47,847 nucleotides of DNA, from NCBI RefSeq assembly GCF_900130015.1, contig NZ_FQXS01000032.1, positions 1-47,847 of the forward strand. Direction: 5' to 3'. Below the pieces are notes generated by a model. The model was not told the origin of the DNA. It did not search any database and was given only the letters and a program-made list of their open reading frames with translations. Source of the stretch: Desulfofustis glycolicus DSM 9705. Its GTDB lineage: Bacteria > Desulfobacterota > Desulfobulbia > Desulfobulbales > Desulfocapsaceae. The translations under genes were made by a program, and so were the position numbers. Shown here piece by piece: positions 33,632-42,918 of the stretch. How positions within the stretch are numbered: the first letter of the stretch is position 1; each line of letters begins with the position of its first letter.

Positions 33632-34567
33632 ATGTATAAATACCTATTCGGGCCGGTACCATCCCGGCGCCTCGGCATGTCCCTTGGGGTCGATCTGGTG
33701 CCCCCCAAAGTTTGCTCGCTTGATTGCGTTTACTGCGAGGTCGGCAAGACCACAGAGTTGACGCTCAATCGGCGGGCCTATATCGATTCGGTCGCCCTCA
33801 AAGCAGAGTTGGAAGATTATTTTGCCAACCGTCCAGCACCCGACTACATCACCTTTTCGGGTTCCGGGGAACCAACCCTGCATGCCGACATCGGTGCAAT
33901 CCTGCAGTTCATCAAAGACCGACAGCCGGAGATTCCCGTCGCGGTACTGACCAACGGCACCTTGCTTTCCAATCCCGCCGTCAGGAAGGAAATTCTCCCG
34001 GCCGACCTGGTGCTGCCCTCTCTCGATGGTGCCACCGAGCGAACGTTTCGGCGGATTAATCGTCCGGCCAAAGGACTTACTGCAGCATCCTGCATTGATG
34101 GACTGGTTGCCTTTCGCAAGGAATTTAGCGGCACCATCTGGTTGGAGATTCTTATCCTGCCCGGCTACAATGACGACGAAGCCGAGCTTCGTGCATTACG
34201 GGATGCAATCGTTCGGATTGCGCCCGACACCGTGCAGCTCAATACGCTGGATCGCCCGGGAACCGTGCCGAATCTGCGAGGCGCGACGCTGGCCGAACTG
34301 CAGCGGGTAAAAGAATTTTGGCAACTCGACCAGGTCGAGATCATTGCTGCCGCGGCAACCAGAAAACGTTCGCAGTCCTACCGCAGCGACACTGAAACAG
34401 CAATTCTGGAAACCATTGCCCGAAGACCCTGCACCTTAGAAGACTTGGCCGCCATCCTGGGACTTCATGCCAATGAGGTGAACAAATACCTCGATGTCCT
34501 CGATAACGAGGGGAAAATCGTTTCAGTGCGGCAGCCGCGGGGAATCTTTTATAAACGAAACGGATAG
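33632..34567 (+). CDS. radical SAM protein (COG0731-like) with C-terminal winged-helix domain
   Basis: The 311-residue protein starts M-Y-K-Y-L-F-G-P-V-P-S-R-R-L-G and has the radical SAM cluster C-x3-C-x2-C as C-S-L-D-C-V-Y-C, followed by E-V-G-K-T-T. A T-F-S-G-S-G-E-P-T-L motif binds SAM. The last ~60 residues resemble a winged helix (E-T-I-A-R-R-P-C-T-L-E-D-L-A). The family is related to wyosine-type Fe-S oxidoreductases, but bacterial members have no settled function. The start at 33632 is chosen because conservation begins there; GGAG lies 14 bases upstream. Confidence 0.86.
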   Translation: MYKYLFGPVPSRRLGMSLGVDLVPPKVCSLDCVYCEVGKTTELTLNRRAYIDSVALKAELEDYFANRPAPDYITFSGSGEPTLHADIGAILQFIKDRQPEIPVAVLTNGTLLSNPAVRKEILPADLVLPSLDGATERTFRRINRPAKGLTAASCIDGLVAFRKEFSGTIWLEILILPGYNDDEAELRALRDAIVRIAPDTVQLNTLDRPGTVPNLRGATLAELQRVKEFWQLDQVEIIAAAATRKRSQSYRSDTETAILETIARRPCTLEDLAAILGLHANEVNKYLDVLDNEGKIVSVRQPRGIFYKRNG

Positions 34568-34737
34568 CCTTTATCGGCAAGAGTACCCCAGCGAATCATC
34601 TCGTCTGGAATCATGCCTTCTCGACGTGAGCAAGCAAGGCCAGGCGGGGCGGTAGAGTACCGGCACCAATCTTCCTGCTTCTGGACCACAGTTCTGTACC
34701 CAAAAATCAATGGCGATGTCCAGCTTGGAATCGGTAT

Positions 34738-35549
34738 TCATCCTAACCCGACGTCAAGCACCATCATCACCGCAAAACCGCACATAGTGCCGATTGTCGC
34801 GATGTCCGTATTTTTTTCCAATTGTGATTCGGGAATAAGTTCCTCCACGACGACATAGATCATGGCTCCGGCAGCAAAAGCCAACGCATAAGGAAGGAGC
34901 GGCTGCATAGCGATGACCGCAAAAGCGCCAATCACCCCTGCAATGGGCTCTACGATTCCGGACAACTGACCATACCAAAGCACTTCAGCCGTGAGAATCC
35001 TTCACGTCGCAGGGGTACGGAGACAGCTGCACCTTCAGGAAAATTCTGCAATCCAATACCTACCGCCAGGGCCACTGCACCGGCCATGGTGGCCGACGGC
35101 AGATCGGCGGCCAACGCCCCGAAAGCCACGCCTACAGCCAATCCTTCAGGAATGTTGTGCAGGGTGATAGCCAAGACCAGAAGGACACTGCGGTGCCAGC
35201 CGGTTTTCACACCCTCGGCCTCTGATCGTGGAAATCCCAGATGGAGATGAGGCAGACACTCGTCCAACACCCACAGGAAGGCCCCGCCGGACAAAAAACC
35301 GATGGCGGCAGTCAACCAGGCCCGATGCCCCATATCTTCCGCCATGTCAATAGCCGGAGCCAGAAGAGACCAGAAGCTTGCCGCGATCATCACGCCGGCA
35401 GCAAAACCGAGCATGCCGTCCAGCATTTTCCGGTTGATCTCTTTAAAGGAAAAAACGACCCCCGCCCCCAGGGCCGTCAAGAACCACGTAAAGCACGTGG
35501 CCACAAAAGCCTGCATCACGGCATTTAATTCTAAAAACCATTCAACCAT
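34738..35549 (-). pseudogene. ZIP-family (GufA/ZupT-like) metal transporter with a frameshift
   Basis: Two adjacent minus-strand frames together make one ZIP transporter of about 270 residues. The first (from 35549) carries the H-N-I-P-E-G and N-F-P-E-G metal-binding motifs in the membrane and loses homology after R-R-E-G-F-S-R-L-K. The second continues with [15 protein letters not shown] and a V-V-V-E-E-L-I-P-E helix. The break is at about 34976-34979; one extra T in the TTT run would restore the frame. Either the gene is broken, or the base is a sequencing error in a homopolymer. ZIP proteins import zinc or other divalent metals. Confidence 0.9.
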
Positions 35550-35684
35550 AAAAGGCCCTCGAATCAGTTGATGAGTAAATCGTTACCGCCTCTCTACTTC
35601 ATTTCCTGCTATCGTGCACCTCACCCATTCTCCTGCCACCGGCCTTCTGATTTGATCAACACTCGGAACGTTCTCTGATTACCC

Positions 35685-37181
35685 TTACCCCTTCTGCCGC
35701 ATATCGCCCTTTTCCATGAACAGTTGATGCATGAAAAACGACTTTTCAAGAATATGCGGTTCATGCCCGCCTCGCTCTTTGACCGCTCGCTGGAAATAGT
35801 CCCATAACTGATCACGAAAATCAGGGTGGGCACATTTATGGATGATCTGCTCGGCAACCTGACGCGGGGTCAGTGGGCGGGTATCGACCAGGCCGTATTC
35901 GGTTACCACCACATCCACCGAATGTTCCGAATGATCCACATGCGAAACCATGGGGACTATGGCTGAAATCATGCCTCCCTTGGCGGTAGAAGGCGTTACC
36001 ATCATCGTCAGAGCGCCATTACGCATGAAATCCCCCGATCCGCCGATCCCGTTCATCAACTGCGTGCCCATAACATGAGTGGAATTCACCTGACCATATA
36101 TGTCGATCTCGATGGCAGTGTTGATGGCGATAACTCCCAGCCGGCGAATCACTTCCGGCGAGTTGGAGATTTCCACCGGCCGGAGCACGATTTTCTCTTG
36201 GTAACGGTATATTTCATTAAAGAAGCGCGCCCGGGCCTTCTCCGACAGGGTCAAAGCGGAGCCGGATGCCGCTCGGATCTTCCCAATGTCGATGAGGTCG
36301 AGAACGCTATCCTGGAGAACCTCAGAATAAATATCGATAGAGGAAAAGTTCTTATCTTCGATGAACCCGGACAAAACAGCATTGGCGACATCGCCGACAC
36401 CGGCCTGCCAGGGTAGTGACGGCGGGATACGGTCTTTCTTGATCTCATGTTGGACAAACTCGAGGATATGTTCGGCGATTCGTTTAGAGTTAGAATCGGG
36501 CGGCATAAAAATCGGACAATGATCCTTCTCGGTGCTGAAGAGGATGGCCACGACTCGGTCGGGGTTCATATCAATGAAGGGTTTGCCAATCCGATCGGCG
36601 GTACGGTAGAGCGGAATGGGTGTCCGGTATGGCGGATCTTCAGGAATAAAGATGTCATGAATACCCTCCTGGAGCGGCGAGCTTTCAGATATTTCCACGA
36701 TAATTTTCTTAGCTTCCCGCATATAAGTAGGCGTGTTGCCCACCGACATAGTGGGGATCAGGTGGCCTTTTTCGGTGATAGCTGCAGCCTCTACCACGGC
36801 GACGTCGCACCGGCCCCACTCCCCGGCTCTGACTTTGGCCGACAGCTGGGACAGGTGGTCGTCCTTGAAGGAGATTTTCCCGAGGTTGATTTCCTGTCGC
36901 ATGAATTTGTCACTCATGTAAGGCCGTCGCCAGGCCACAAGGTTGGCTCGGGCAAGAATTCCGTCCACCATGTCGCCGGTCGAGGCTCCGGCAAACAGAT
37001 TAATTTTGAACTGCTCACCGCTTTCCGCCCGCCTCACCAGTTCCTGGGGAATCAATTTGGGATAACCGGCGGTAAACCCGGAAATAAAGAGGTTTGTTCC
37101 GTCGGCGATGTGCTTGGCAGCGGTCACAGCATCGGTAATCTTGTCCTGCAACGGTTTAAAACGCACCCTGTCGGTCAACAT
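35685..37181 (-). CDS. acetyl-CoA hydrolase/CoA-transferase family enzyme (AarC/Ach1-like)
   Basis: The 498-residue protein belongs to the family of succinyl-CoA:acetate CoA-transferase and acetyl-CoA hydrolase. The motif G-V-G-D-V-A-N-A precedes Y-S-E-V-L-Q-D-S, whose glutamate (E287) is the expected CoA-ester nucleophile. The G-G-S-G-D-F-M-R-N and V-D-V-V-V-T-E-Y-G-L-V-D blocks are also typical. It would interconvert acetyl-CoA and acetate, with succinyl-CoA or propionyl-CoA as partner, fitting acetate metabolism in an anaerobe. The start at 37181 has GGGAG eight bases upstream; a longer start nine residues earlier is less likely. Confidence 0.9.
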   Translation of the reverse strand: MLTDRVRFKPLQDKITDAVTAAKHIADGTNLFISGFTAGYPKLIPQELVRRAESGEQFKINLFAGASTGDMVDGILARANLVAWRRPYMSDKFMRQEINLGKISFKDDHLSQLSAKVRAGEWGRCDVAVVEAAAITEKGHLIPTMSVGNTPTYMREAKKIIVEISESSPLQEGIHDIFIPEDPPYRTPIPLYRTADRIGKPFIDMNPDRVVAILFSTEKDHCPIFMPPDSNSKRIAEHILEFVQHEIKKDRIPPSLPWQAGVGDVANAVLSGFIEDKNFSSIDIYSEVLQDSVLDLIDIGKIRAASGSALTLSEKARARFFNEIYRYQEKIVLRPVEISNSPEVIRRLGVIAINTAIEIDIYGQVNSTHVMGTQLMNGIGGSGDFMRNGALTMMVTPSTAKGGMISAIVPMVSHVDHSEHSVDVVVTEYGLVDTRPLTPRQVAEQIIHKCAHPDFRDQLWDYFQRAVKERGGHEPHILEKSFFMHQLFMEKGDMRQKG

Positions 37182-37844
37182 GTCGTTAGCTCCCTGTTTT
37201 CTTAACACTAAAACTTCCTAACCTCCCGCCCGAGGCGCACCTGCTTTGGTTCTCTTCGGCGGAGGATGGGTGGTGGCTATGTAGTTCTATCCCGCAGATT
37301 TTGAATACATCCATGGGCATATGGATTTTATGCCAGACTTTCAAAACTAAGGCACGAAGATTGTGACCATCACTTGGAGGGAGCGTCGTTCACGAAGGCG
37401 GCAGTCAAGACCTCAGCCCACAGACATTGCCACAGCCCCTGCTTGCTTCGATTTCGCCACCGTCTGTTTTTTTCTATCCGATCCTGATAGCCACCCCAAT
37501 ACTGGTAGCGCTGATGCTGATGATCTACACTTCCGTTAAATCTGTTAGGTGCAAAGCAAAATAACAGTCAAGTGTAAAGTCTGCTGACAGATATAGTTAG
37601 TTCATTCCCTGCTCTCTCCCCTCTCTCCTTATCGAACACTCAGGCCAGCTTCCGGTTTCAGCCCACAACTGCTGCATGATCAGCATCCCGTAAAGTGTAG
37701 CGCATGCCCAATCTTTCTGAATTTCGTTCAGTTGGCACTCTTTTTGGATAGCGCCTCCTTACTGGAATGAAAATTTTCGGCCTGAACATTATCCTCGGTT
37801 GTTCGCACAAGGCCGTCTCAACTTTACAAACATGGAGAGGCTCA
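37182..37844. other. 663-bp divergent intergenic region
   Basis: No gene was recognised. It contains the candidate sigma-54 promoter at 37732-37748 reading toward the Usp gene. The segment near 37270-37600 is non-coding as far as can be seen. Confidence 0.5.
37732..37748 (+). promoter_or_regulatory. candidate sigma-54 promoter for the Usp gene
   Basis: TTGGCACTCTTTTTGGA matches the TGGCAC element and the spacing of a -24/-12 promoter, but the second invariant pair reads GG rather than GC. It lies about 95 bases before the Usp start. Because of the mismatch in a nearly invariant base this is only a candidate. Confidence 0.35.
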
Positions 37845-38786
37845 ATGGAAGACGGAAACAGAAAAGTACTGATAGCGGTAAATGGAAGTGATGATTCAAT
37901 GACAGCAGTTCGTTATATCAGTGAATCGCTGCCCAAAAGAGGATCGGAACTAACCCTCTATCAAGTCATGAGTGCGATTCCCGAAGAGTTCTGGGATCTG
38001 GAGAGGGATCCGGTTTGGATAAAAAAAGTCGAGGTTATCAGGTCCTGGGAAGTCGAACAGAAAAGAAGATCTTCCGCTTTCATGGAGCAAGCACGAGCCG
38101 TATTCGAAACATCAGGTTTCCCGGCAGATGCTGTTTCATTCAAAATCGGTGAACAAAAAGAAGGGATTGCCCGTGACTTGATCTCGGAATGCAAGAATAA
38201 TTACGATGTTCTGGTTATCGGTCGCGGTGAATCTGCGCACGATACCAACATGCCGCTTGGCGGTGTTACCAGCAAACTGCTTGCTAACGTCTCTTCAACC
38301 AGTGTCTGGATGATGGGTGGGAAACCGCATTCGACACGCATTCTCATTGCACTTGATTCCTCTCCACGAGCAATCCATCTTGCCGAACATGCTGCCAAGA
38401 TGTTTGATTGCCGCAAGCTGTCAATTACACTTTTCCATGCGGTACGGGGTATCTCGGTATCGATGCAAGGATTGGAGTCCATCTTTCCGGACGATTATGC
38501 GAAAAACATAACCCAAGACGCACAAGCAAAAATCGACCCCATTTTTGACAGAGCCAAGAGCGTACTCATTGAGGCCGGAGTCGCCGCCGACAACATTGCT
38601 ATCAAGACGGTCAACGGAGTCAGTAGTCGCGCTACTGCCATAGTTGAGGAAGCCGCAAAGACCGGGTGCGGAACAATCGTTTGCGGTCGGCGCGGAGTCA
38701 CACAGGTTGCCGATTTTTCAATGGGCAGGGTGGCCAACAAACTGACCCAACTGGTTCATTCACAGGCTTTGTGCATCGTTGCCTGA
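37845..38786 (+). CDS. tandem universal stress protein (UspA-type, two domains)
   Basis: The 313-residue soluble protein has two Usp domains (about residues 5-155 and 160-313). Each starts with a beta strand and conserved aspartate-rich turn (V-L-I-A-V-N-G-S-D-D and I-L-I-A-L-D-S-S-P), and each has an ATP-type G-x2-G-x9-G-S/T-like segment near its end (V-I-G-R-G-E-S and V-C-G-R-R-G-V). It probably binds nucleotide and supports stress survival. The start at 37845 has GGAGAGG upstream; a longer frame would add 26 residues not matching the family. Confidence 0.87.
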   Translation: MEDGNRKVLIAVNGSDDSMTAVRYISESLPKRGSELTLYQVMSAIPEEFWDLERDPVWIKKVEVIRSWEVEQKRRSSAFMEQARAVFETSGFPADAVSFKIGEQKEGIARDLISECKNNYDVLVIGRGESAHDTNMPLGGVTSKLLANVSSTSVWMMGGKPHSTRILIALDSSPRAIHLAEHAAKMFDCRKLSITLFHAVRGISVSMQGLESIFPDDYAKNITQDAQAKIDPIFDRAKSVLIEAGVAADNIAIKTVNGVSSRATAIVEEAAKTGCGTIVCGRRGVTQVADFSMGRVANKLTQLVHSQALCIVA

Positions 38787-39230
38787 GTTATCACCTATTG
38801 GTGCCGGGGGCATGACGAGAATTCATCGCCCCTCCACCATCCAGAGAAAAGAGAACATTCCACGTTTTTTACAACCACTGTCGGGGTTTTGTGAGCGGCC
38901 TCCTCGTTGAGATAAAGGGGAGCTTGAAAAATTCGAAATTTCGTTAGGGAGCGAGGCACGCAAGAAAATTTTACCGTAGGCATATACATGATATTCCGAG
39001 GATAAATTCTGATTGCACAACGATGAGGTTGGGCGGAACGACAATTTTTCAAGGCTCCGTCCAGTCCAGTGACAGTCTGTATATCAAAGCGACGTTAAGC
39101 CATGTATTGAAAGAAATCAAAGCTGGTGGCATCATAACCCGGCTGGAGCAACACTCGTTTCTGTCAATCGGGGTATGGCAAACTGTCGGCAACGATTGCG
39201 CTGTATTTCTTCTTTCCAGGTTATCAAATT
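38787..39230. other. 444-bp region upstream of nhaD carrying repeat copy 2
   Basis: The first 130 bases hold no recognisable gene or terminator; 38917-39058 is the second full copy of the dispersed repeat; the rest has short open frames only. The nhaD start has a weak ribosome binding site. Confidence 0.5.
38917..39058 (-). repeat. dispersed ~141-bp repeat, copy 2 (inverted)
   Basis: Read on the minus strand, this 142-bp segment follows copy 1 (6670-6810) along its length: both open with a GGGAACCTTGAAAAA/GGAGCCTTGAAAAA end, share the interior TCATCGTTG, TTTATCCTCGGAATATCAT and ATTTTCTTGCG blocks, and end TTTTTCAAGCTCCCC. The two copies differ by scattered substitutions and small indels, so they are not a recent duplication. 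Confidence 0.85.
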
Positions 39231-41042
39231 ATGTCAAACCTGACCACAGAACTTGCAAGTGTTGCTACCGCTGTTGATCTTACCGGAACCGTTTACGGTT
39301 ATCTGGCTATTCTGCTATTCGCGCTGGCGTATATTCTTGTTCCTTTCGAGAATGTCATTCATTTGCGAAAGAGTAAACCGGTCCTATTGGCCGCCGGTCT
39401 TATTTGGATACTGGTGGCGCTCGCCTATCTTGGCGCTGGTGATACCCATACCGCTCATGAGGCCATCCGGTCGAGCCTTCTTGAATATGCTGAACTGTTC
39501 TTGTTCTTGCTGGCGGCCATGACCTATATCAATGCTATGGAGGAGCGCAATGTTTTCCAGGCCCTCCGCGCTTTTCTCGTATCCCGAGGGTTTTCCCTGC
39601 GCATCATTTTCTGGTTGACGGGGTTACTGGCATTTTTGATTTCTCCCATAGCCGACAATCTTACCACGGCGCTGCTGATGGGTGCCGTGGTTATGGCGGT
39701 GGGTGGGGATAATAAAAAATTTGTCGGTCTGGCATGTATCAATGTGGTCATCGCCGCCAATGCCGGAGGGGCATTTTCTCCGTTTGGCGATATTACCACC
39801 CTCATGGTCTGGCAAAAGGGCAAGGTGCATTTTGCTGAGTTTTGGGTCATTTTCTTTCCATCTCTGGTGAACTGGTTAATCCCGGCAGCGGCGATGAGCA
39901 TGGCGATTGTCAATACCGGCCCTAAAATGCTGGATGAAAAAGTCTCGATGAAATACGGGGCACGGGCAATCATGGCCTTTTTTCTGCTCACTATCACGAC
40001 AGCGGTATGTTTTCATAATTTCCTGCATTTACCGCCGGTGGTCGGGATGATGCTGGGGTTGGGCTTTTTGGGACCGCTCTCCTATCACATCAAACTCCAT
40101 GAAGGCCGGTCGGAGAGATACGATTATATCCTTGGCACCCGGGGTGCCGAATCCATTAATCCAATAACCACCATTCTGAAGAGCAAACTGGAATTGTCTG
40201 ATATCATAGAAAAGGTGGCGATGCCGGCCTTTGCCATCGATAACGATCACAACATCACCCATTGGAACAAAGCCTGTGAAGAATTTACCGGACTGCCAGC
40301 CCCGAAGATGGTGGGAACCCGTAACCAATGGCAGCCATTCTATGACAAAAAGCAACCGGTGATGGCTGACCTGGTTCTCAACTATATGCCGGAAAAGGCA
40401 ATCGAACGGCATTATGCCGGACACTTTAAAAGGAGTACCTACTTCGATGGCGTCTATGAGGCGACCCGCTTTGTGCCAAGCCTTGGCGAAAATGGACGTT
40501 GGATCTGTTTTACCGGGGCACCATTGAAGAATGCCGAAGGGAAGGTGGTCGGCGCAGTGGAGGTAATCGAGGACTACACCGACAAGGCGGCCGCCGCACG
40601 TCAATTTGATCTTATGAAAAAGATCTCCCGAGCCGAATGGGATACGCTGCTCTTCTTTTACGGGGTGATCATGTGTGTCGGCGGTCTTGCCCAGTTTGGC
40701 TATCTTGCTGTCATTTCCCAGTACATGTATCATGATTTGGGGGCGACCACCGCCAACGTTTTAGTCGGACTGTTGTCGGCGGTTGTTGACAATATCCCGG
40801 TGATGTATGCCGTGTTGACCATGGATCCGTCCATGTCGCATGGGCAATGGCTGCTGGTAACCCTGACCGCCGGAGTCGGCGGGAGCATGTTGTCAATCGG
40901 CTCCGCCGCAGGTGTCGCCCTCATGGGTACCGCTCGCGGGGTCTATACCTTTGGTGCCCATCTACGCTGGACCCCTGTTATCCTAATGGGCTATGCGGCC
41001 GGTATACTCTGTCACCTTTTTCTCAACGCTCGATTGATGTGA
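39231..41042 (+). CDS. nhaD: NhaD-type Na+/H+ antiporter with an inserted PAS domain
   Basis: The 603-residue protein has the NhaD hallmarks S-P-I-A-D-N-L-T-T-A-L-L (about residue 140) and F-S-P-F-G-D-I-T-T (about 182), and a second transport half starting E-W-D-T-L-L-F-F-Y-G-V-I (about 469). Between the halves, at about residues 325-452, there is a PAS domain: V-A-M-P-A-F-A-I-D-N-D-H-N-I-T-H-W-N-K-A, then F-T-G and G-A-P-L-K-N-A-E-G-K-V-V-G-A-V-E-V-I-E-D. Ordinary NhaD proteins lack this insertion. It may regulate transport by a ligand or redox cofactor. The gene stands alone; the membrane topology of the insertion is inferred. Confidence 0.9.
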   Translation: MSNLTTELASVATAVDLTGTVYGYLAILLFALAYILVPFENVIHLRKSKPVLLAAGLIWILVALAYLGAGDTHTAHEAIRSSLLEYAELFLFLLAAMTYINAMEERNVFQALRAFLVSRGFSLRIIFWLTGLLAFLISPIADNLTTALLMGAVVMAVGGDNKKFVGLACINVVIAANAGGAFSPFGDITTLMVWQKGKVHFAEFWVIFFPSLVNWLIPAAAMSMAIVNTGPKMLDEKVSMKYGARAIMAFFLLTITTAVCFHNFLHLPPVVGMMLGLGFLGPLSYHIKLHEGRSERYDYILGTRGAESINPITTILKSKLELSDIIEKVAMPAFAIDNDHNITHWNKACEEFTGLPAPKMVGTRNQWQPFYDKKQPVMADLVLNYMPEKAIERHYAGHFKRSTYFDGVYEATRFVPSLGENGRWICFTGAPLKNAEGKVVGAVEVIEDYTDKAAAARQFDLMKKISRAEWDTLLFFYGVIMCVGGLAQFGYLAVISQYMYHDLGATTANVLVGLLSAVVDNIPVMYAVLTMDPSMSHGQWLLVTLTAGVGGSMLSIGSAAGVALMGTARGVYTFGAHLRWTPVILMGYAAGILCHLFLNARLM

Positions 41043-41346
41043 GTGATCGCCACCCCCTGAACTCAGCTCCACCCACTGAACACTACCTCCGCCAAAATAT
41101 CTTGGGCACAACAACCGTCTCGCACATAAACACGCCGGAAACTCGTTTATAATCCTCTACCGGCACAAAAGCTGGGACCGAAATATTTCAAACGATTTTT
41201 TTCCAGTTGTATCCCGGTATACGTTTTTTTGAGCGTTTTTCTTCTAAACTTATGCCCATGCTACGAAACATCGTTCACCGGAACCGGTGCTGCAAATGAG
41301 CAAGGCAAAATACGGTTTCCTAACAAATCCATTAGGGAGGATGCAC
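41043..41346. other. 304-bp leader region of the reductase cluster
   Basis: A TATAAT-like hexamer lies at 41148-41153 without a good -35 box. A short palindrome GAAATATTTC occurs about 160 bases before the flavoprotein start, but no full Crp/Fnr-type site was found. No gene is apparent. Confidence 0.4.
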
Positions 41347-42849
41347 ATGAGAAGAATCACTCAACACGCGGTATTATTATGCCTCTTATTCCAGTTAGTC
41401 GCTTTACCGGCTTTCGCGGAGAAAAACCTCTCAGCTGATGTCGTAGTAATCGGCGGGGGAGGCTCAGGAATTGTCGCGGCTTATGCCGTGGCACAAGGCG
41501 GCGCGCAAAGCGTTATCGTGCTGGAAAAACAACCGGCAATAGGGGGAACCGCAAAATATGCGGAAGGAATTTTTGCCGCTGACAGCAAGATTCAACAGGA
41601 GCGCAATATCCTGTTGCCCAAGGATGATGCCTTTAAAATGATCATGAACTATAGCCATTGGCGTGCCAATGCGAAATTGGTTCGGGCTTTCGTTGACAAA
41701 TCGCCCGAAACAATCGAATGGCTACAAACCCAAGGGGTTGAATTTGCGGAGTTGACATCCAACTATCCGGGAGGACTCCAGTCTTGGCATATCTTCAACG
41801 GTCGTGGCAAGGGCATGCTCGACGTGCTGACCCAAAAATTCCCTGAAATGAATATTCAGATAATGACCGAAACTCCTGGCAAAGACCTTATCATCAAGGA
41901 CGGTGTAGTTGCTGGGGTCGTCGCCGAAAATCGCGACGGAGAGACACTTAATATCCATGCAAAAGCAGTTATTGTCGCAACAGGCGGTTTTTTGAACAAC
42001 AAAGAAATGATGAGCAAATATACCCGATTCCCAGATGTCATCCCGGTGGGCAACGTCGGCAAGACTGGTGACGGAATCCAAATGATGCTTTCGGCCGATG
42101 CCGCAACTGAAGGGATGGAGGTTGTCCAATCCTATCGTCCTGGCTTGAGTGGTGAACCGACAACGTCTCACCTTCTGGCATCCGTCCGGCAACCGTACCT
42201 CTGGGTCGATACCAAAGGCGAACGGTTCTGTGACGAGATGGTCATCTTCCAGTGGCCGTTTGCCGGTAACGCACTTGAACGTTCGGGTGGATTAATGTTT
42301 GCGATTTATGACGCAAACACCAAAAAGTACATGATTGAAGACGGCATTGACGTAGGTGTCGGCGTCATGGTTCCCGTTAAAACAAAGCTGGCTAATCTGG
42401 ATAAAGATCTGCAGCGCGGAATTGCTAATAACGTTGCCTTTACTGCAGACACCATCGAAGGACTTGCCGAAAAAATGGGTGCCCCGATTGATAACCTGAA
42501 GGAAACAATTGAACTGTACAACAGCTTTGCCCAGCAGAAACATGATGGGCAATTTGCAAAAGATCCGAAATATCTGCGTGCGGTAGTCACTCCTCCGTTT
42601 TTTGCTGTCGAGGCAAGACCGATGGCGCTCGGCACGTTGGGCGGAGCCAAGGTTACTCAGGATATGCAGGTTCTTAGTACGCAAGGCAACGTAATCCCCG
42701 GACTGTATGCGGTCGGAAATGACGCCGGTGGCATGTATGGGGACAGCTACGATCTATTAATGGCCGGAAGCACTATCGGATTTGCCGTGAATTCGGGGCG
42801 TATGGCTGCCGAACACGCTGCCGAATATATAAAAACGGTCCAACAATAA
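41347..42849 (+). CDS. periplasmic FAD-binding reductase (flavocytochrome c / fumarate-reductase-like family)
   Basis: The 500-residue protein has a Sec signal peptide (M-R-R-I-T-Q-H...A-L-P-A-F-A) and the FAD motif V-V-V-I-G-G-G-G-S-G-I-V-A-A-Y. The family E-K-x-x-x-I-G-G-T and A-V-I-V-A-T-G-G-F motifs follow, and the C-terminal half has a G-L-Y-A-V-G-N-D-A-G-G-M-Y-G-D-S-Y flavin-binding segment. In fumarate reductases the equivalent segment is G-G-V-H-G-x-N-R-L-G-G, so the catalytic histidine and arginine are not in their usual places. It is therefore probably an anaerobic respiratory reductase for another organic acceptor. The start at 41347 has GGAGG six bases upstream. It pairs with the tetraheme cytochrome downstream. 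Confidence 0.87.
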   Translation: MRRITQHAVLLCLLFQLVALPAFAEKNLSADVVVIGGGGSGIVAAYAVAQGGAQSVIVLEKQPAIGGTAKYAEGIFAADSKIQQERNILLPKDDAFKMIMNYSHWRANAKLVRAFVDKSPETIEWLQTQGVEFAELTSNYPGGLQSWHIFNGRGKGMLDVLTQKFPEMNIQIMTETPGKDLIIKDGVVAGVVAENRDGETLNIHAKAVIVATGGFLNNKEMMSKYTRFPDVIPVGNVGKTGDGIQMMLSADAATEGMEVVQSYRPGLSGEPTTSHLLASVRQPYLWVDTKGERFCDEMVIFQWPFAGNALERSGGLMFAIYDANTKKYMIEDGIDVGVGVMVPVKTKLANLDKDLQRGIANNVAFTADTIEGLAEKMGAPIDNLKETIELYNSFAQQKHDGQFAKDPKYLRAVVTPPFFAVEARPMALGTLGGAKVTQDMQVLSTQGNVIPGLYAVGNDAGGMYGDSYDLLMAGSTIGFAVNSGRMAAEHAAEYIKTVQQ

Positions 42850-42865
42850 ATCAACTATCGATCCG

Positions 42866-42901
42866 AACGCAGGCCGGAAAATCGAGATTCCGGCCTGCGT
42901 T
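42866..42901 (+). terminator. strong hairpin between the flavoprotein and cytochrome genes
   Basis: AACGCAGGCCGGAA (42866-42879) and TTCCGGCCTGCGTT (42888-42901) form a perfect 14-bp stem with an 8-base loop, followed by only a short T-run. It lies just before the ribosome binding site of the cytochrome gene. It could be a partial terminator or an mRNA-stabilising structure that sets the ratio of the two subunits. Confidence 0.65.
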
Positions 42902-42918
42902 TACAAGGGAGGCAGCCA

